Shown: in pieces, positions 53,601 to 61,199 of the stretch
Layout of the letters: each line of letters starts with the position of its first letter
Numbering within the stretch: position 1 is the first letter of the stretch
DNA from: Isotricha intestinalis
Lineage: Eukaryota; Ciliophora; Litostomatea; Vestibuliferida; Isotrichidae
Direction: 5' to 3'
DNA length: 64,000 nucleotides
Assembly (NCBI GenBank): GCA_023807065.1
Contig: JAJJLU010000358.1
Span: forward strand, 1-64,000
Notes under the pieces: generated by a model
Told to the model about the DNA's origin: nothing
Database searches by the model: none
The model's input: only the letters and a program-made list of their open reading frames with translations
Made by a program: the position numbers and the translations under genes

Positions 53601-56600
53601 TACTTATAATGAATATAATTATCATGAAACAAAAATAATAAATAAATATGATGAAACTCCTGATGAGAATATTAACAATATTCCAATTAAAATTAATGAA
53701 AATCCAGATAATGATATTCAAAATGAAATTAAACAAAAAGAAGATAATAATGAAATTCTAAATCCAAAAGAAAATAAAAGAAATAAAGATGAAACAAATA
53801 AAAATAATAGGAATATTACACCGGATGAAGATAATGAATATCATAATATATATGATAACCCCATTTTAGAAAAAGAACCAAATGAAAATGATGAATATGA
53901 AGATAATAGAGGACCAATTAATAAAAATAAAGAAAATCCAAATATGCCATATAATAATAATAACAATAAAAAGAATATTCCAAATAGTTATTTGGATGAC
54001 TATAAAAATAATAATAAAAAGTTTAATAAAAATGAAGAATCTAATCAAAACTTACCATATAATAATACTACTAATGATAATATTAGAAAAAAATCAAAAA
54101 ATAATATAGATGATAATGACAATAAAAATAAGCCATATGATAGTGGAATGAATAAAAAATTCTCTAAAAATGATTCTGATAATTTAGATAATAATAGAAA
54201 TAAACCAAATGAAAACATTCATAAAAAACCAGAAAATAATATAAATGATGGAATTAATAAGAATAAACCTGGGAATAATTTATATGATAATAATAAAAAT
54301 AAGCCATATAATAATATTGATAACAGTAATAAGAATAATAATAAAGAAAATAAAAATAAACCAAGTAATAATATTTATGATAAAACAAATAAAACTAAAC
54401 CATATAATAATTATATAAATGATAAAAATATTAATAAACCTAATCAAACATCAAATATCCCTAAAAACTATGAATTACCTTTTCAAAAAGATAATACAAA
54501 TTCAAAAAATAATATACCATATAGTAAAAAAGATATTTCTGACAATAAAACAAATATGAATTCATATAAAGATGATAATTCAGGAAAAAAAATTCCAAAG
54601 GGAAATAAAAACATTGAAAATAAAAATAACAATAAAGGAATAAAATATCCTAATAAAAATGATAATTTACCTTTCAATCAAGATAAAGAGAATAAAATAT
54701 CAAAATATAATAATGATAATTATAATATCAATGATAGTAAAAAGCAAACTCAAAATTTATATGATACTCAAAATGAAAATTATAATAAAACAATTAAAGA
54801 CAATTATTATTTTTATGATATATATGATGAAGAAGATGAACCAAGAAAAATAAGTAATACATATGATATTGATGATGAAGATAAACCAAGAAAAATAAGT
54901 AATATATATGACATAGATGATGAAGATAAACCAAGAAAAATAAGTAATATATATGATATTGATGATGAAGATAAACCGAGAAAAATAAGTAATATATATG
55001 ATATTGATGATGAAGATAAACCAAGAAAAACAAGTAATATATATGATAAAGATAATACAAATAAAAAGAATATAGATAAAAATATGGGAAATTATGGTTA
55101 TAATGAATCAGATAGTAATATTCCTAAAAAAGAAAATAAAATAATTTCATATAATAGAGAAGATGATATAAATAAAAATAAATATAATAAAAGAGATAGT
55201 GATGATAAACAAATTCCAAGTATTTATTTCACAAATGACAATGAAGAAAAAATTCCTAAAAAACAAAATAAATTAGAAACAAGTGAAAATATAACTTATT
55301 CAATAAAACCTCAAAATCAAAATTCATTAAAATCAGAGAAAAAAAATATAATAAAAGAGCCAAAATATATAGATGATTCTTCATTAGAAAATTCAGAATA
55401 TCCAAAGAATATAAAACCAGAACATGATATAAATAAAAATTTAATCAATCAAACTAAAAAATCTCAAAATGAATATTATAATATTCCAAAACAAAATTAT
55501 ATGCCATCAACAATAGAAAACTTTCAAAGAAATAAAATAATTCCAAAAGGAAATAAAAATATAAAAAATAATGATTCAAATAGATTAAATATAAATAAGA
55601 TGCCTTCAAATTTAAATAATCAATTTAATAAAAATAATATGGAATTACCTTATGAATTAAGTGATACAATGAATCCAAAAAGTAATGAAAGTAATAGAAT
55701 TAAACCAAATATATTAAATATAAATGATAGAAATAATCCATTTAATAATAATAAAAATAGTAGAAATGAAAAAGAAAAAGAAATAGATAAATTTGATAGA
55801 TTAAATCAAATAAAAGGAAGTAGAAGATTAAATCAATTAAGTATAGATAAAAGTGATAAAAGTAAAACTCAAAGTGAAGATGAAAATTATAATAAAATGA
55901 ATTATTATGATTTTCCAGAAAAAAAAAATTTATTAGATGTTAATAATCCTTATTCTAATAGAGATAATTATATGAAAGATTTATATAATGATAAAAAAAA
56001 TGAAAATGAATTAAATCCAAATTATCAAGAAACTGATTTTTCAGATAAAAAATTAATAGATTCTCAAAAAAGAAATTTAATTTTACATAAAAATTCCTTA
56101 TCTGAAAGATATACTGATGAAAATAAAAATATAAAATCAACTACAAAAAAAAATCAAGGTTATAGAAAACAAATTTCAAATAGAGACATAAGTAAAATTC
56201 AACCAAATACAAAAGATAATATTTTTGATAATAATAATAAAAATAAAAACAAAAATTTAGGATTAAATACATTTAGATCTTCTGATAGAACAACATTTTC
56301 AATAGGACCTCAATATCCAAATAACAATAATGATAATAATTATTATAACAAAAATATGTATATAAATAGACCTCAAAAAACAAGTAATATTGAAATAGAT
56401 AGAGTAAGAATAAAAAGAAATAGTTATAATCAAATAAAAGAAAATAAAAATAAATTTATTAAATCAAATAGTATTAATGAAGGATACAATGAAAATATAA
56501 ATAACATTAATAATTCTCCTTTATATAATTCAAGTATTGAAGATTTAATTTCTAATAGAGATATTTTATTTGATAAAGAAGATAATAATAAATATCCTAA

Positions 56601-57255
56601 AAAAGCTTTATCTGTTGATTCATTTACTCAAACTGAAAATGAAGAATATGAAAATAATAAAAAACAATATAATCCTCAATTTATAGGAAATAAACCAATT
56701 AATAATAGAGAATTAAATCCAATTAAATTATTAAATGAAATGGATGATTCTAATAATAATTTAAAGAAAGAATTAGAAAAAAATAGAAAAAAATTTACAT
56801 ATAATTTCACATATGGAAATGATTCAGGTAATTATAATTTTAATAATAATTTACATATTTCAAACTTTAATAGAAATTATAATTTAAATAATCCACAAAA
56901 TCAAAATAAAGAAATTATGAAATATAATAGAACAAATAATAATAATAATGATAATATAATAAGAACTTCTCCAACAGATAATTATTATAATACATTTAGA
57001 AAAGAAAATAAAAATTTATCTCCTTTATCCAATAATTTCGTTAATGAAAATAATAATATGAGAAATAATTCTTTGGATAATTCAATAAGATATAATAATA
57101 ATAATCAATTTTTAAATAATTCTTTTATGAGTATGAGAGGTCCTCTTAGAAGAAATGTTTGTTATTGTCAAATTTGTGGTGGATGTCATTATTTTTATAA
57201 TTATTCTTGTTGTAATAATTGTGAAAATTATTTTTATACTTCTCCAAATTGTTGA
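44698..57255 (+). CDS. Giant Asn/Lys/Glu repeat protein (4185 residues)
   Basis: A single exon of 12.6 kb. Residues 1-200 are acidic and unrecognised. Residues about 205-1330 hold at least seven diverged helical modules built on KYxEIK...KMAxRIQxYLxxKLxKK, separated by low-complexity spacers. Residues about 1635-2530 are a 46-unit array with consensus ENIKKKYPKNNEEDNEYPDN. Then come Asn/Lys/Pro-rich disorder, a four-copy YDIDDEDKPRKISNI array (3389-3448) and further disorder. The protein ends in a cluster of ten Cys (CYCQICGGC...CC..C) within the last 35 residues, possibly metal-binding. No signal peptide or membrane helix is present. A cortical or cytoskeletal scaffold is plausible but unproven. 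Confidence 0.75.
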   Translation: MESKEKITEVLENIFEKNKNENSSLPRSTEYVESKLTENNESSVKISNTENLDSGNNLINKVYSKKKTFGSNSNEGNEIERDIHHYEHENQINKEVNWDKEESWRVEEFSYEEELSSIEEKEKDDNNHPKYNFDYAKNRLLDKFRDAQNKTGLDNLLKNKKKNLDNNDDEILQKFGFFKEEIKPEELNRINSVVLKNINKIPTKGNEPVSEVEKALKEKYDEIKNLERNNNLDKYEDVIKRKYAEIKIIVDYKMAERIQIYLKSKLYKKRIIDKNVSPEKDVNEPINNSENEPKKNLNDEPKENINDEPKENLNDEPKENINDEPNENLNDEQPKNVENEPSKNSEDPNLKKYSEVIKDTLNDLKDNIDVKQAEKINTYLLSLLNKKKKKKLKENEKEKENENEKDKDKEIDKENDKDKENDKDKEKEKDKENENKEKPENLDEYNQVLLDKLDEIRNLNKEKEKENLEKYGDTIQEKFDELKKIIDNKMVERIQEFFREILKKLQKQNLNDPTKNKDSLNEKKEDPTKNLKAPNIKKDIPKEKKDETSGVVLDKNRVKKIQDFLKNNLDKEEEENPEKPKDKIDEDLKKKYDEIKDLENKRSTGKSGELLKRKYSEVSKILEMKMAKRIQIYLKRKLKKRLIEKNKEQENLDKYGDVILDTFNDVVKKNDKRKFEKMNSLLLEELKKNNDPENKNIDKYNEALLEKYNEIKNLERLNDPEKYGEQIKEKYNEIKEIFDHKMANRIQKYLRDKIYRWKNKIFKQPSKVEDNKDYKDNKYNNKDNKDYKDNKYNNKDNKDEDDKINKDNKDDNENINKDNKDDNKYNNKGNKDDENINKDNKDDNKYNNKGNKDDENINKDNKDDNENINKDNKDDNKNINKDNKDDNENINKDNKEDNKYNNKDDNKDNYLSDEKIKENEKMIEPIKDEKIKKYLSKELNQEPSKKNPNNPLNKYDNMIKKELDDINRLKENGDLEDYGEEIKKKYEQIQAFVIHKMSDIIKQFLRKILLKIKKVSDNKFPKDDNNNNKNLDDKEKRDDEKNKNNLLEQNPNVEKYGDVLLEQYAEVKKKLDKKREDKIKEYLDKELEKLPDKENYKEYYEITKEKYNEIKKKIENDEARKIQKYLKDKLNKKVNKEENKNNLNKHGDLIKETLDDVKKTVDDKKAEKIQKYLKEKLNKKENKEENKNNLNKHEDLIKETLDDVKKTIDDKKAEKIQKYLKDKLNKKENKENEENNKFSDKEKKDKKEAEIIQEYLKSKYEKKKSKEIINKNESEEETRIKGYANNNQNKDKDKDKEKKNDKEAKKIQEYLKNQLEKKKSKELENNNKPNNKFNKNENKNNKPNDNFNEDNKKKPHVSNNKEDFENNIQSPKNEEENKKYDNKKSNLNKDNQKKYPNNEDNKYPDSKNENPNSNNETPEKNDENIRKKNSESNEDKFRDNENIKKKYPKNNENNKYSNENNSKYDKTNEKNENSENIKRKIPKSNDDNNEDKKYSDNDNSSKQNPKSNKEDLDDENIKEKYPESQKERDEFSNNEENKRKNNLKTNDSENPDNEKSKPKSNKFNEKNEFNNENIGRNHPKEDNQYPDNENIRKNYPENNENIRNYPKSNDNKNPVKEKPKDQSNNYNDNIEFNNENIRKKHPQYNEEDKEYSSNENSRKEYPKNNENENPDNENTKKKYPKNNEENEYSYNENTKKKYPKKNEDDNEKPDYENIKKKYPKNNEENEYPDNENIKKKYPKNNQEENENSDNEDIKKKYPKNNQEDNEFSDNEDIKKKYPKNNEEEYEFPDNEDIKKKYPKNNQEDNEFPDNEDIKKKYEADNEFPDKENIKKKYPKKNEEDNELPDNENIKKKYPKKNEEDNEFPDNENIKKKYPKNNEENEYPDNDNIKKKYPKKNEDDNEKPDYENIRKKHPQYNEEDNEYSNNENLRKEYPKINEENENPDNEKIKKKYPKKNEEDNEYKDNENIRKKYPKNNQEENEYPDNENIKKKYPKKNDEDNESPDHDNMKKKYPKKNKDDNESPDDENSRKQYPKKNEEENEFPDNENSRKQYPKNNEEENESPDNENIREKYPKNNEENEFSDNENINKKFLKNNEENENPDDENIKKKFPKKNEEHNEYSYNENIKKKHPKNNEEDNEYLNNENIKKKYPKKNEEHNEYSYNENTKKKYPKKNEEENEFLDKENIKKKYPKNKEEDNEYSYNENIKKKFPKKNEEDNEYSYNENSRKQYPKNNEEENEFPDNKNAKKKYPKNNEENENPEFEDTKKKYSKNNEEHNAYSYNEYIKKKYLKNKKENENPEYEEIKKKYDKINEEDNKFSNNEDIKKKYPQNNEENVIPEYEKIKKKYPKNNEEDNKYSNNENIRKQYPKKNKENEFPEYEDIKKKYPKDNEEDNEYSNNENIRKQYPKKNEENESQENENIKKKFPKNNEENEYPDNEKIKKKYPNKNKEENEFPHNENTKKKYPKNNEEENESPDNEKINKKYPKNNEDDNEYSNNENIKKKYPKNNEENEFPDNENAKKTFPKNNEEDNEYSKSNYDYNNNNPEFSDNKNHYYNKEDDENSELNNDNTKKHPKNNEENNEYNEENVRQKKKNKPEYPNSEDYNNQSDSNNRYPKNEFPESNENVSKKYPDSNNEDEYNNDKKKIPTPNPEHSNNKYPDSHKNIKNYDEINSQIPNENYNKDNDYPHSNENFNNYNETTQKYPNEDEYNNNKYNDRSNDRYPEYDNQNENNNWETNDNNKYPKENRKPNYNNNIPDKNKFNENNKTPYGNNKYKSNIRDNNEDSEENKHYPYENQTNLNKKDNKVPEENRFDKDKIKNPEDEYNKEYYENSEDKFDKDNKENSEGNYNKEYPENIDDENNDNYNKNINKNERNEPYNKNPIDDNINRQKKEIKNPKNNENKPYEINNYEYNKINRDVLTQENIYKKPNVNKNDIKNPLYNENTKNEGNMKYENDEYDKNSNGPKVNNYTYNEYNYHETKIINKYDETPDENINNIPIKINENPDNDIQNEIKQKEDNNEILNPKENKRNKDETNKNNRNITPDEDNEYHNIYDNPILEKEPNENDEYEDNRGPINKNKENPNMPYNNNNNKKNIPNSYLDDYKNNNKKFNKNEESNQNLPYNNTTNDNIRKKSKNNIDDNDNKNKPYDSGMNKKFSKNDSDNLDNNRNKPNENIHKKPENNINDGINKNKPGNNLYDNNKNKPYNNIDNSNKNNNKENKNKPSNNIYDKTNKTKPYNNYINDKNINKPNQTSNIPKNYELPFQKDNTNSKNNIPYSKKDISDNKTNMNSYKDDNSGKKIPKGNKNIENKNNNKGIKYPNKNDNLPFNQDKENKISKYNNDNYNINDSKKQTQNLYDTQNENYNKTIKDNYYFYDIYDEEDEPRKISNTYDIDDEDKPRKISNIYDIDDEDKPRKISNIYDIDDEDKPRKISNIYDIDDEDKPRKTSNIYDKDNTNKKNIDKNMGNYGYNESDSNIPKKENKIISYNREDDINKNKYNKRDSDDKQIPSIYFTNDNEEKIPKKQNKLETSENITYSIKPQNQNSLKSEKKNIIKEPKYIDDSSLENSEYPKNIKPEHDINKNLINQTKKSQNEYYNIPKQNYMPSTIENFQRNKIIPKGNKNIKNNDSNRLNINKMPSNLNNQFNKNNMELPYELSDTMNPKSNESNRIKPNILNINDRNNPFNNNKNSRNEKEKEIDKFDRLNQIKGSRRLNQLSIDKSDKSKTQSEDENYNKMNYYDFPEKKNLLDVNNPYSNRDNYMKDLYNDKKNENELNPNYQETDFSDKKLIDSQKRNLILHKNSLSERYTDENKNIKSTTKKNQGYRKQISNRDISKIQPNTKDNIFDNNNKNKNKNLGLNTFRSSDRTTFSIGPQYPNNNNDNNYYNKNMYINRPQKTSNIEIDRVRIKRNSYNQIKENKNKFIKSNSINEGYNENINNINNSPLYNSSIEDLISNRDILFDKEDNNKYPKKALSVDSFTQTENEEYENNKKQYNPQFIGNKPINNRELNPIKLLNEMDDSNNNLKKELEKNRKKFTYNFTYGNDSGNYNFNNNLHISNFNRNYNLNNPQNQNKEIMKYNRTNNNNNDNIIRTSPTDNYYNTFRKENKNLSPLSNNFVNENNNMRNNSLDNSIRYNNNNQFLNNSFMSMRGPLRRNVCYCQICGGCHYFYNYSCCNNCENYFYTSPNC
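45570..45720 (+). repeat. 24-nt in-frame repeat (DEPKENLN)
   Basis: About six near-identical 24-nt units code for Asp-Glu-Pro-Lys-Glu-Asn-Leu/Ile-Asn, alternating Leu and Ile. They form a spacer between two helical modules of the giant repeat protein. Confidence 0.8.
47000..47425 (+). repeat. Asp/Asn/Lys tandem repeat region
   Basis: Interleaved units coding for NKDNKDDN and KYNNKGNKDDENI, with long near-perfect duplications (for example 47100-47190 against 47190-47280). All are in frame in the giant repeat protein. Low G/C and simple motifs make this a likely site of length variation. Confidence 0.75.
49600..52296 (+). repeat. 46-copy array of a 57-60 nt unit
   Basis: I count 46 consecutive units with consensus ENIKKKYPKNNEEDNEYPDN. 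Most are 19 or 20 residues and one is truncated (near 50140). There is higher-order structure: the run ending EDDNEKPDY, then ENIRKKHPQYNEED and an RKEYPK unit, occurs at the start of the array and again near 50385-50500. This indicates block duplication as well as unit-by-unit growth. All copies are in frame. Confidence 0.9.
54823..55041 (+). repeat. 45-nt tandem repeat (YDIDDEDKPRKISNI)
   Basis: Four full 45-nt units start at 54862, 54907, 54952 and 54997, preceded by one partial unit (54823-54861). The copies differ at only a few bases, so expansion was recent. Each codes for Tyr-Asp-Ile-Asp-Asp-Glu-Asp-Lys-Pro-Arg-Lys-Ile/Thr-Ser-Asn-Ile. Confidence 0.9.
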
Positions 57256-57415
57256 TAATTTAATTCTTATTTTTTAAAAGTAACTTTTAATTTTTTTATT
57301 AACTACTAAATCTTTTTACGTTTATTAAAATTTAAATTCAATCTCATTATAAATTATTTTTTTTATATTTTCAACAAGTAAATTAAATAATTTCGAATAA
57401 AATTAATTATTTTAT

Positions 57416-57604
57416 ATGTTCAAAATATCCAAAAATTTTTTTTGTAAAATTAAAATTTATGTTTCAAAAACAATCCAAAATATATTAACACTGTTGTTTA
57501 ATGGAAAAGAAAATAAATTTAAAGAAATAAAAAATGAAAATAATAAAATGATAAATAATTATGATTGTCAAATTTATGAAGGATTTTTATATTCAAATTA
57601 TTGA
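57416..57604 (+). CDS. Short possible ORF of 62 residues
   Basis: An open frame starts at MFKISKNFFCKIKIYV and ends at GFLYSNY with TGA. Codon style in its second half resembles real genes, but the length is within what chance allows in such DNA, and there is no recognised domain. It lies between the giant repeat gene and a convergent unknown gene, in an otherwise empty 524-bp gap. It may be spurious. Confidence 0.25.
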   Translation: MFKISKNFFCKIKIYVSKTIQNILTLLFNGKENKFKEIKNENNKMINNYDCQIYEGFLYSNY

Positions 57605-57733
57605 CAATTATATTTTTATTTTAAAAAAAAAAAATATTATTTTTTTAGTGTTTGGTTTTATTTTTAAATAAATAAATATTTACTTAAAATTTAGACCCTA
57701 TTTTTTAAATAAAACTAATCGAAAGTTTTTAAA

Positions 57734-57749
57734 ATCCCATTTCTGGGAT
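57734..57749. terminator. Small hairpin between convergent genes
   Basis: ATCCCATTTCTGGGAT can form a six-base-pair stem with a four-base loop, 31 bases beyond the stop of the minus-strand gene. It is G/C-rich for this DNA. A role in 3'-end formation is a guess. Confidence 0.25.
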
Positions 57750-57779
57750 AAAATAAATCAAATTAAATAATAAAAATAT

Positions 57780-58994
57780 TTAAAACAATAAAATTATGGT
57801 ATCCTCTTTAATTTGAATACCGTTCAAACTATTAATTCGACGATAAAAATTTAAATCCGAATCGATAAAATATTCTTTTTTAATCTCAAAAGTGAATTTT
57901 TCAAATATTTTCTCAATTATATTAAATTTGAGATATTTAATTTCTTTTGTTTGATTGTTTTCTTTGTAAGAAAAAAATAATATAAAAGACCCTTTACGCT
58001 GTATTTTATAATCATAAGAACATTTAAAATAATCATTATAAATATATTCACACTCTTTTTGGAGATTGCTGTTAAAAACTATTAATTTAGAAAGAAAAAA
58101 AATAAAAAGAGATATTTTTTCTTTTATTTCATCTTTTTCCTCATCTTTTATTTCATATTTAAACATATAAATTATAGGCTCTTTTTTAAAATTTTCTTCG
58201 TTTTTTAATAAATCAAAAAATGTATTCTTTAAATCATCTTTTTGTAATTTATTTACATTCTCTTCATAATAATTAATCGAATTATCTTGATCATTAACTG
58301 AAGTTAATAAATTAGTTTCATTAAATTTAATAGATGTCATATATGTGTTTATTTCAGAATTATCTTGAGTTTCTTCAAATTCATTGGTGAAAAAAGTATC
58401 AGATTCTTCAAATGAAGTATTTAATATTAGATTTTTAAAGTTATCTCCTTTTCCTGATTGAACTTTATCATTAATTACCAGTTCATTTTCTTTTTTTATA
58501 AATAATTCTTCATTTACTACAAGTGAATTATTATGAGTATTATAAACTATTTTTTTTGAATTAGATTCACAACTTTTAATATCATTATTATTAATATTAT
58601 TATTTTCTTTTGGAAATTCAATTTTTTTATTGATTATTTCAGTTTTATTTTTTTTTAAATCATTTTGTTTTTTTAATTCTAAAGAATTATCATTATCATC
58701 AATTAATTGATTATAACTTTCATCAATTACTCCTTTAATTTGTTCTAATAAATGTTTTGGCAAATTTGGAAACCTTTTAATTACTTTTATTTCATTTTCT
58801 TTTACACTTATTTTTTTCATTTCCTCATTTATTTTTTGAATTCTGTTTATTACATAAGAATATAATTCACCATGTACTAAATAATTTTCTTTTGTTTCCT
58901 CATTCTTGTATTCTGACACAATTGTTTTTATCAAAATTAAAAGGTGAAAATAAATTGATCTTTTATTTTCATTTCTTTCTTCGTTGTTTTCCAT
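57780..58994 (-). CDS. Unknown protein, 404 residues
   Basis: No recognised domain. Residues 1-110 are helical, with an apparent ordered block (FHLLILIKTIVSEYK and FPNLPKHLLEQIKGVIDESY). Residues 115-270 are Asn/Glu-rich and disordered. Residues 275-404 look folded and beta-rich (YDYKIQRKGSFILFFSYKE, then FTFEIKKEYFIDSDL) and end in IQIKEDTIILLF. No signal peptide or membrane helix is present. It lies 79 bases downstream of the LRR/EF-hand gene on the same strand. Confidence 0.6.
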   Translation of the reverse strand: MENNEERNENKRSIYFHLLILIKTIVSEYKNEETKENYLVHGELYSYVINRIQKINEEMKKISVKENEIKVIKRFPNLPKHLLEQIKGVIDESYNQLIDDNDNSLELKKQNDLKKNKTEIINKKIEFPKENNNINNNDIKSCESNSKKIVYNTHNNSLVVNEELFIKKENELVINDKVQSGKGDNFKNLILNTSFEESDTFFTNEFEETQDNSEINTYMTSIKFNETNLLTSVNDQDNSINYYEENVNKLQKDDLKNTFFDLLKNEENFKKEPIIYMFKYEIKDEEKDEIKEKISLFIFFLSKLIVFNSNLQKECEYIYNDYFKCSYDYKIQRKGSFILFFSYKENNQTKEIKYLKFNIIEKIFEKFTFEIKKEYFIDSDLNFYRRINSLNGIQIKEDTIILLF

Positions 58995-59073
58995 TTTTTT
59001 AATTAAAAAATAGTTTTTTTATAAAATTATAAATCAAAATTTTTTAAATATAAAATGATTCTTAAAATATATT

Positions 59074-61035
59074 TTATTGATTTTTTATTTCATTTATACA
59101 TAAATTATCTAAAAGAGTGATTTTTGTTTTTTTTTCATTAATTATTATTTCAATAATTTCTGAAGAAAATAATTTTATACAATCATTATAAATTATACTT
59201 TTGAAATTATATGGATCAATTTTATTTAATAATTTCTTGATATATAAATTTCCTTCATTTTTAATATAGGAAATTGAATTACATAAATTTATAAATTCTT
59301 CTTCATTAATAATACCATTTGAATCTGTATCATATTGTTTATATAACATTAAAAAATTTTTCAAATATTTTTCTCTATAACATATTTGATAATCTGTTAT
59401 TATATGAACAAATTCTTTAAAAGAAATATTCAAATCTAATTTATTTAAATTAATTTTATCATATTCTTCTCTTGTTATAATATTTTTTTTATTTTTATCA
59501 TTTAATGTTTTTTTTTTATTTTTATTATTATTTAATTCATTTATTATATTTAATATTCTTTTTTCTATTATTTTTCCTTCTTCTTTTGAATAAATAGAAT
59601 ATAAAATAAATTTCCATTCATCTTCAATTAAAAAATTTTCTAATTTAAATAAATAAATTTTATGTATTTCATTTCTATTTTTTAAAGGATTTTTATTCAT
59701 TAAATATAATTCTAAAAATTCATTGATTGAATTTTTTAATTTAAATAAATTAAATCTTTCATTTTCATCAATTTCATTTCTATATATTTTTCCAAATAAA
59801 TTAATATCACTATCTTCATTTGAATAAATATTAATTCCCATTAAAATACTAGAAGTCCATTCAATAACAATATTTTTTAAACCATATTTATTATTTAAAT
59901 AATTATACATATGCTGTTCAATTGTGACTTTTGGTATTTTATATTCAAAACATTTTTTATCATATTCTATTTTTGAATTGTATATTTCATTAATAATCTC
60001 ATTTAAATTTTTAATTGATATATTTTTTGAACCGTTAATTTCAATTAAATTATTATTTTTTAATATTTTATTATTTTTTATCATATTTTCTTCCTTATTT
60101 ATTTTCTTTGATAAATCTAATCCTAATTTAATTAAATGCTCTGTCATATATTTATTTTCTATTTCTAATCTTTCTATTTTATTTAAATAAAAGTCTTTTT
60201 CATCTTTATATATTTTTAATTGTTTATTTAATTCTTTTTTTATTTTTTCTATTTTATTTGAACTTTCATTTTCTTCATTTATATAATTTAATATTATTTC
60301 AATTTGTTTTCTAAGTGTAGAATTAAATTTATTATAATTATCATTTATTTGGGAAAAACATTTAAATAAATTATCAATAACATTATTAAAATTATTTATT
60401 ATTATATTTCCAATTTCTTCTCTTTTATCTTTTAAATATTCAATATTAGATAAATAATTATGAAGTAAAAATTTTAAAATATTTATTTCACTTTTAAAAA
60501 CATTAATTAAATTAACATAATTATCTTTATTAGAAGAATTATTAATATTAGAAGCTTCATCATTAATTAAATTTTGAAATTGATTATGAAAATCATTTGT
60601 TAAATTAGAATTATTTTTCTGAAATTGAGTTTGAATATCAGTAAAAATATTATTATAAATTTGAAGAGATTTTTCAAGAGAAATTTTTTCAATTTCTTCT
60701 TCATTTAAATTAATATTATTTATAAAGTCTTTTGTATTTTTTCCATTTATAAAAATAATTTGAGGTGATTTTAAAAGAAGATTTTCAACTTGATTAATTG
60801 AAGAAAAATCAAATTTTAATTCAGATAAATATTTAAATTCAGATATTTTTTTTATTAAATCATCAATATTTTCAAATTTATTTTTCCTTATATCTAAAGA
60901 AATTAAATTTTCTAATTTTAATAAATTATCTGGAAAAAAAGTTAAATTATTATAACTTAAATTTAATATTATTATTTCAGAATTATTTATATTTAAAATT
61001 TCTTTTGAATTATTATTTAAATCCCTAAATTTCAT
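59074..61035 (-). CDS. LRR, coiled-coil and EF-hand protein
   Basis: 653 residues. Residues 18-105 are leucine-rich repeats (IILNLSYNNLTFFPDNLLKLENL, then ISLDIRKNKFENI). Residues 140-300 are long helices with coiled-coil character. Residues 370-480 form an ordered unknown region (IVIEWTSSILMGINIYS). Near 560-580 is a canonical EF-hand loop, DTDSNGIINEEE, with calcium-ligand positions 1, 3, 5 and 12 filled. A second, degenerate hand follows. LRR plus EF-hand coiled-coil proteins are common in cilia and the ciliate cortex, so calcium-sensitive scaffolding is a reasonable inference. Confidence 0.75.
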   Translation of the reverse strand: MKFRDLNNNSKEILNINNSEIIILNLSYNNLTFFPDNLLKLENLISLDIRKNKFENIDDLIKKISEFKYLSELKFDFSSINQVENLLLKSPQIIFINGKNTKDFINNINLNEEEIEKISLEKSLQIYNNIFTDIQTQFQKNNSNLTNDFHNQFQNLINDEASNINNSSNKDNYVNLINVFKSEINILKFLLHNYLSNIEYLKDKREEIGNIIINNFNNVIDNLFKCFSQINDNYNKFNSTLRKQIEIILNYINEENESSNKIEKIKKELNKQLKIYKDEKDFYLNKIERLEIENKYMTEHLIKLGLDLSKKINKEENMIKNNKILKNNNLIEINGSKNISIKNLNEIINEIYNSKIEYDKKCFEYKIPKVTIEQHMYNYLNNKYGLKNIVIEWTSSILMGINIYSNEDSDINLFGKIYRNEIDENERFNLFKLKNSINEFLELYLMNKNPLKNRNEIHKIYLFKLENFLIEDEWKFILYSIYSKEEGKIIEKRILNIINELNNNKNKKKTLNDKNKKNIITREEYDKINLNKLDLNISFKEFVHIITDYQICYREKYLKNFLMLYKQYDTDSNGIINEEEFINLCNSISYIKNEGNLYIKKLLNKIDPYNFKSIIYNDCIKLFSSEIIEIIINEKKTKITLLDNLCINEIKNQ

Positions 61036-61199
61036 TATATTATTTACTTTTTCCTATAATTTAATTTTCTAATTTTATTTGATTCTTTTAAAGAAGAAAA
61101 AGAATCTATTTTAATTTCATTCATTTTAATAATTAAATTAAAATTGCTTTTTTATATTTATTATTTTTTATATATAATTACTTTAAAATCATTATTTAA

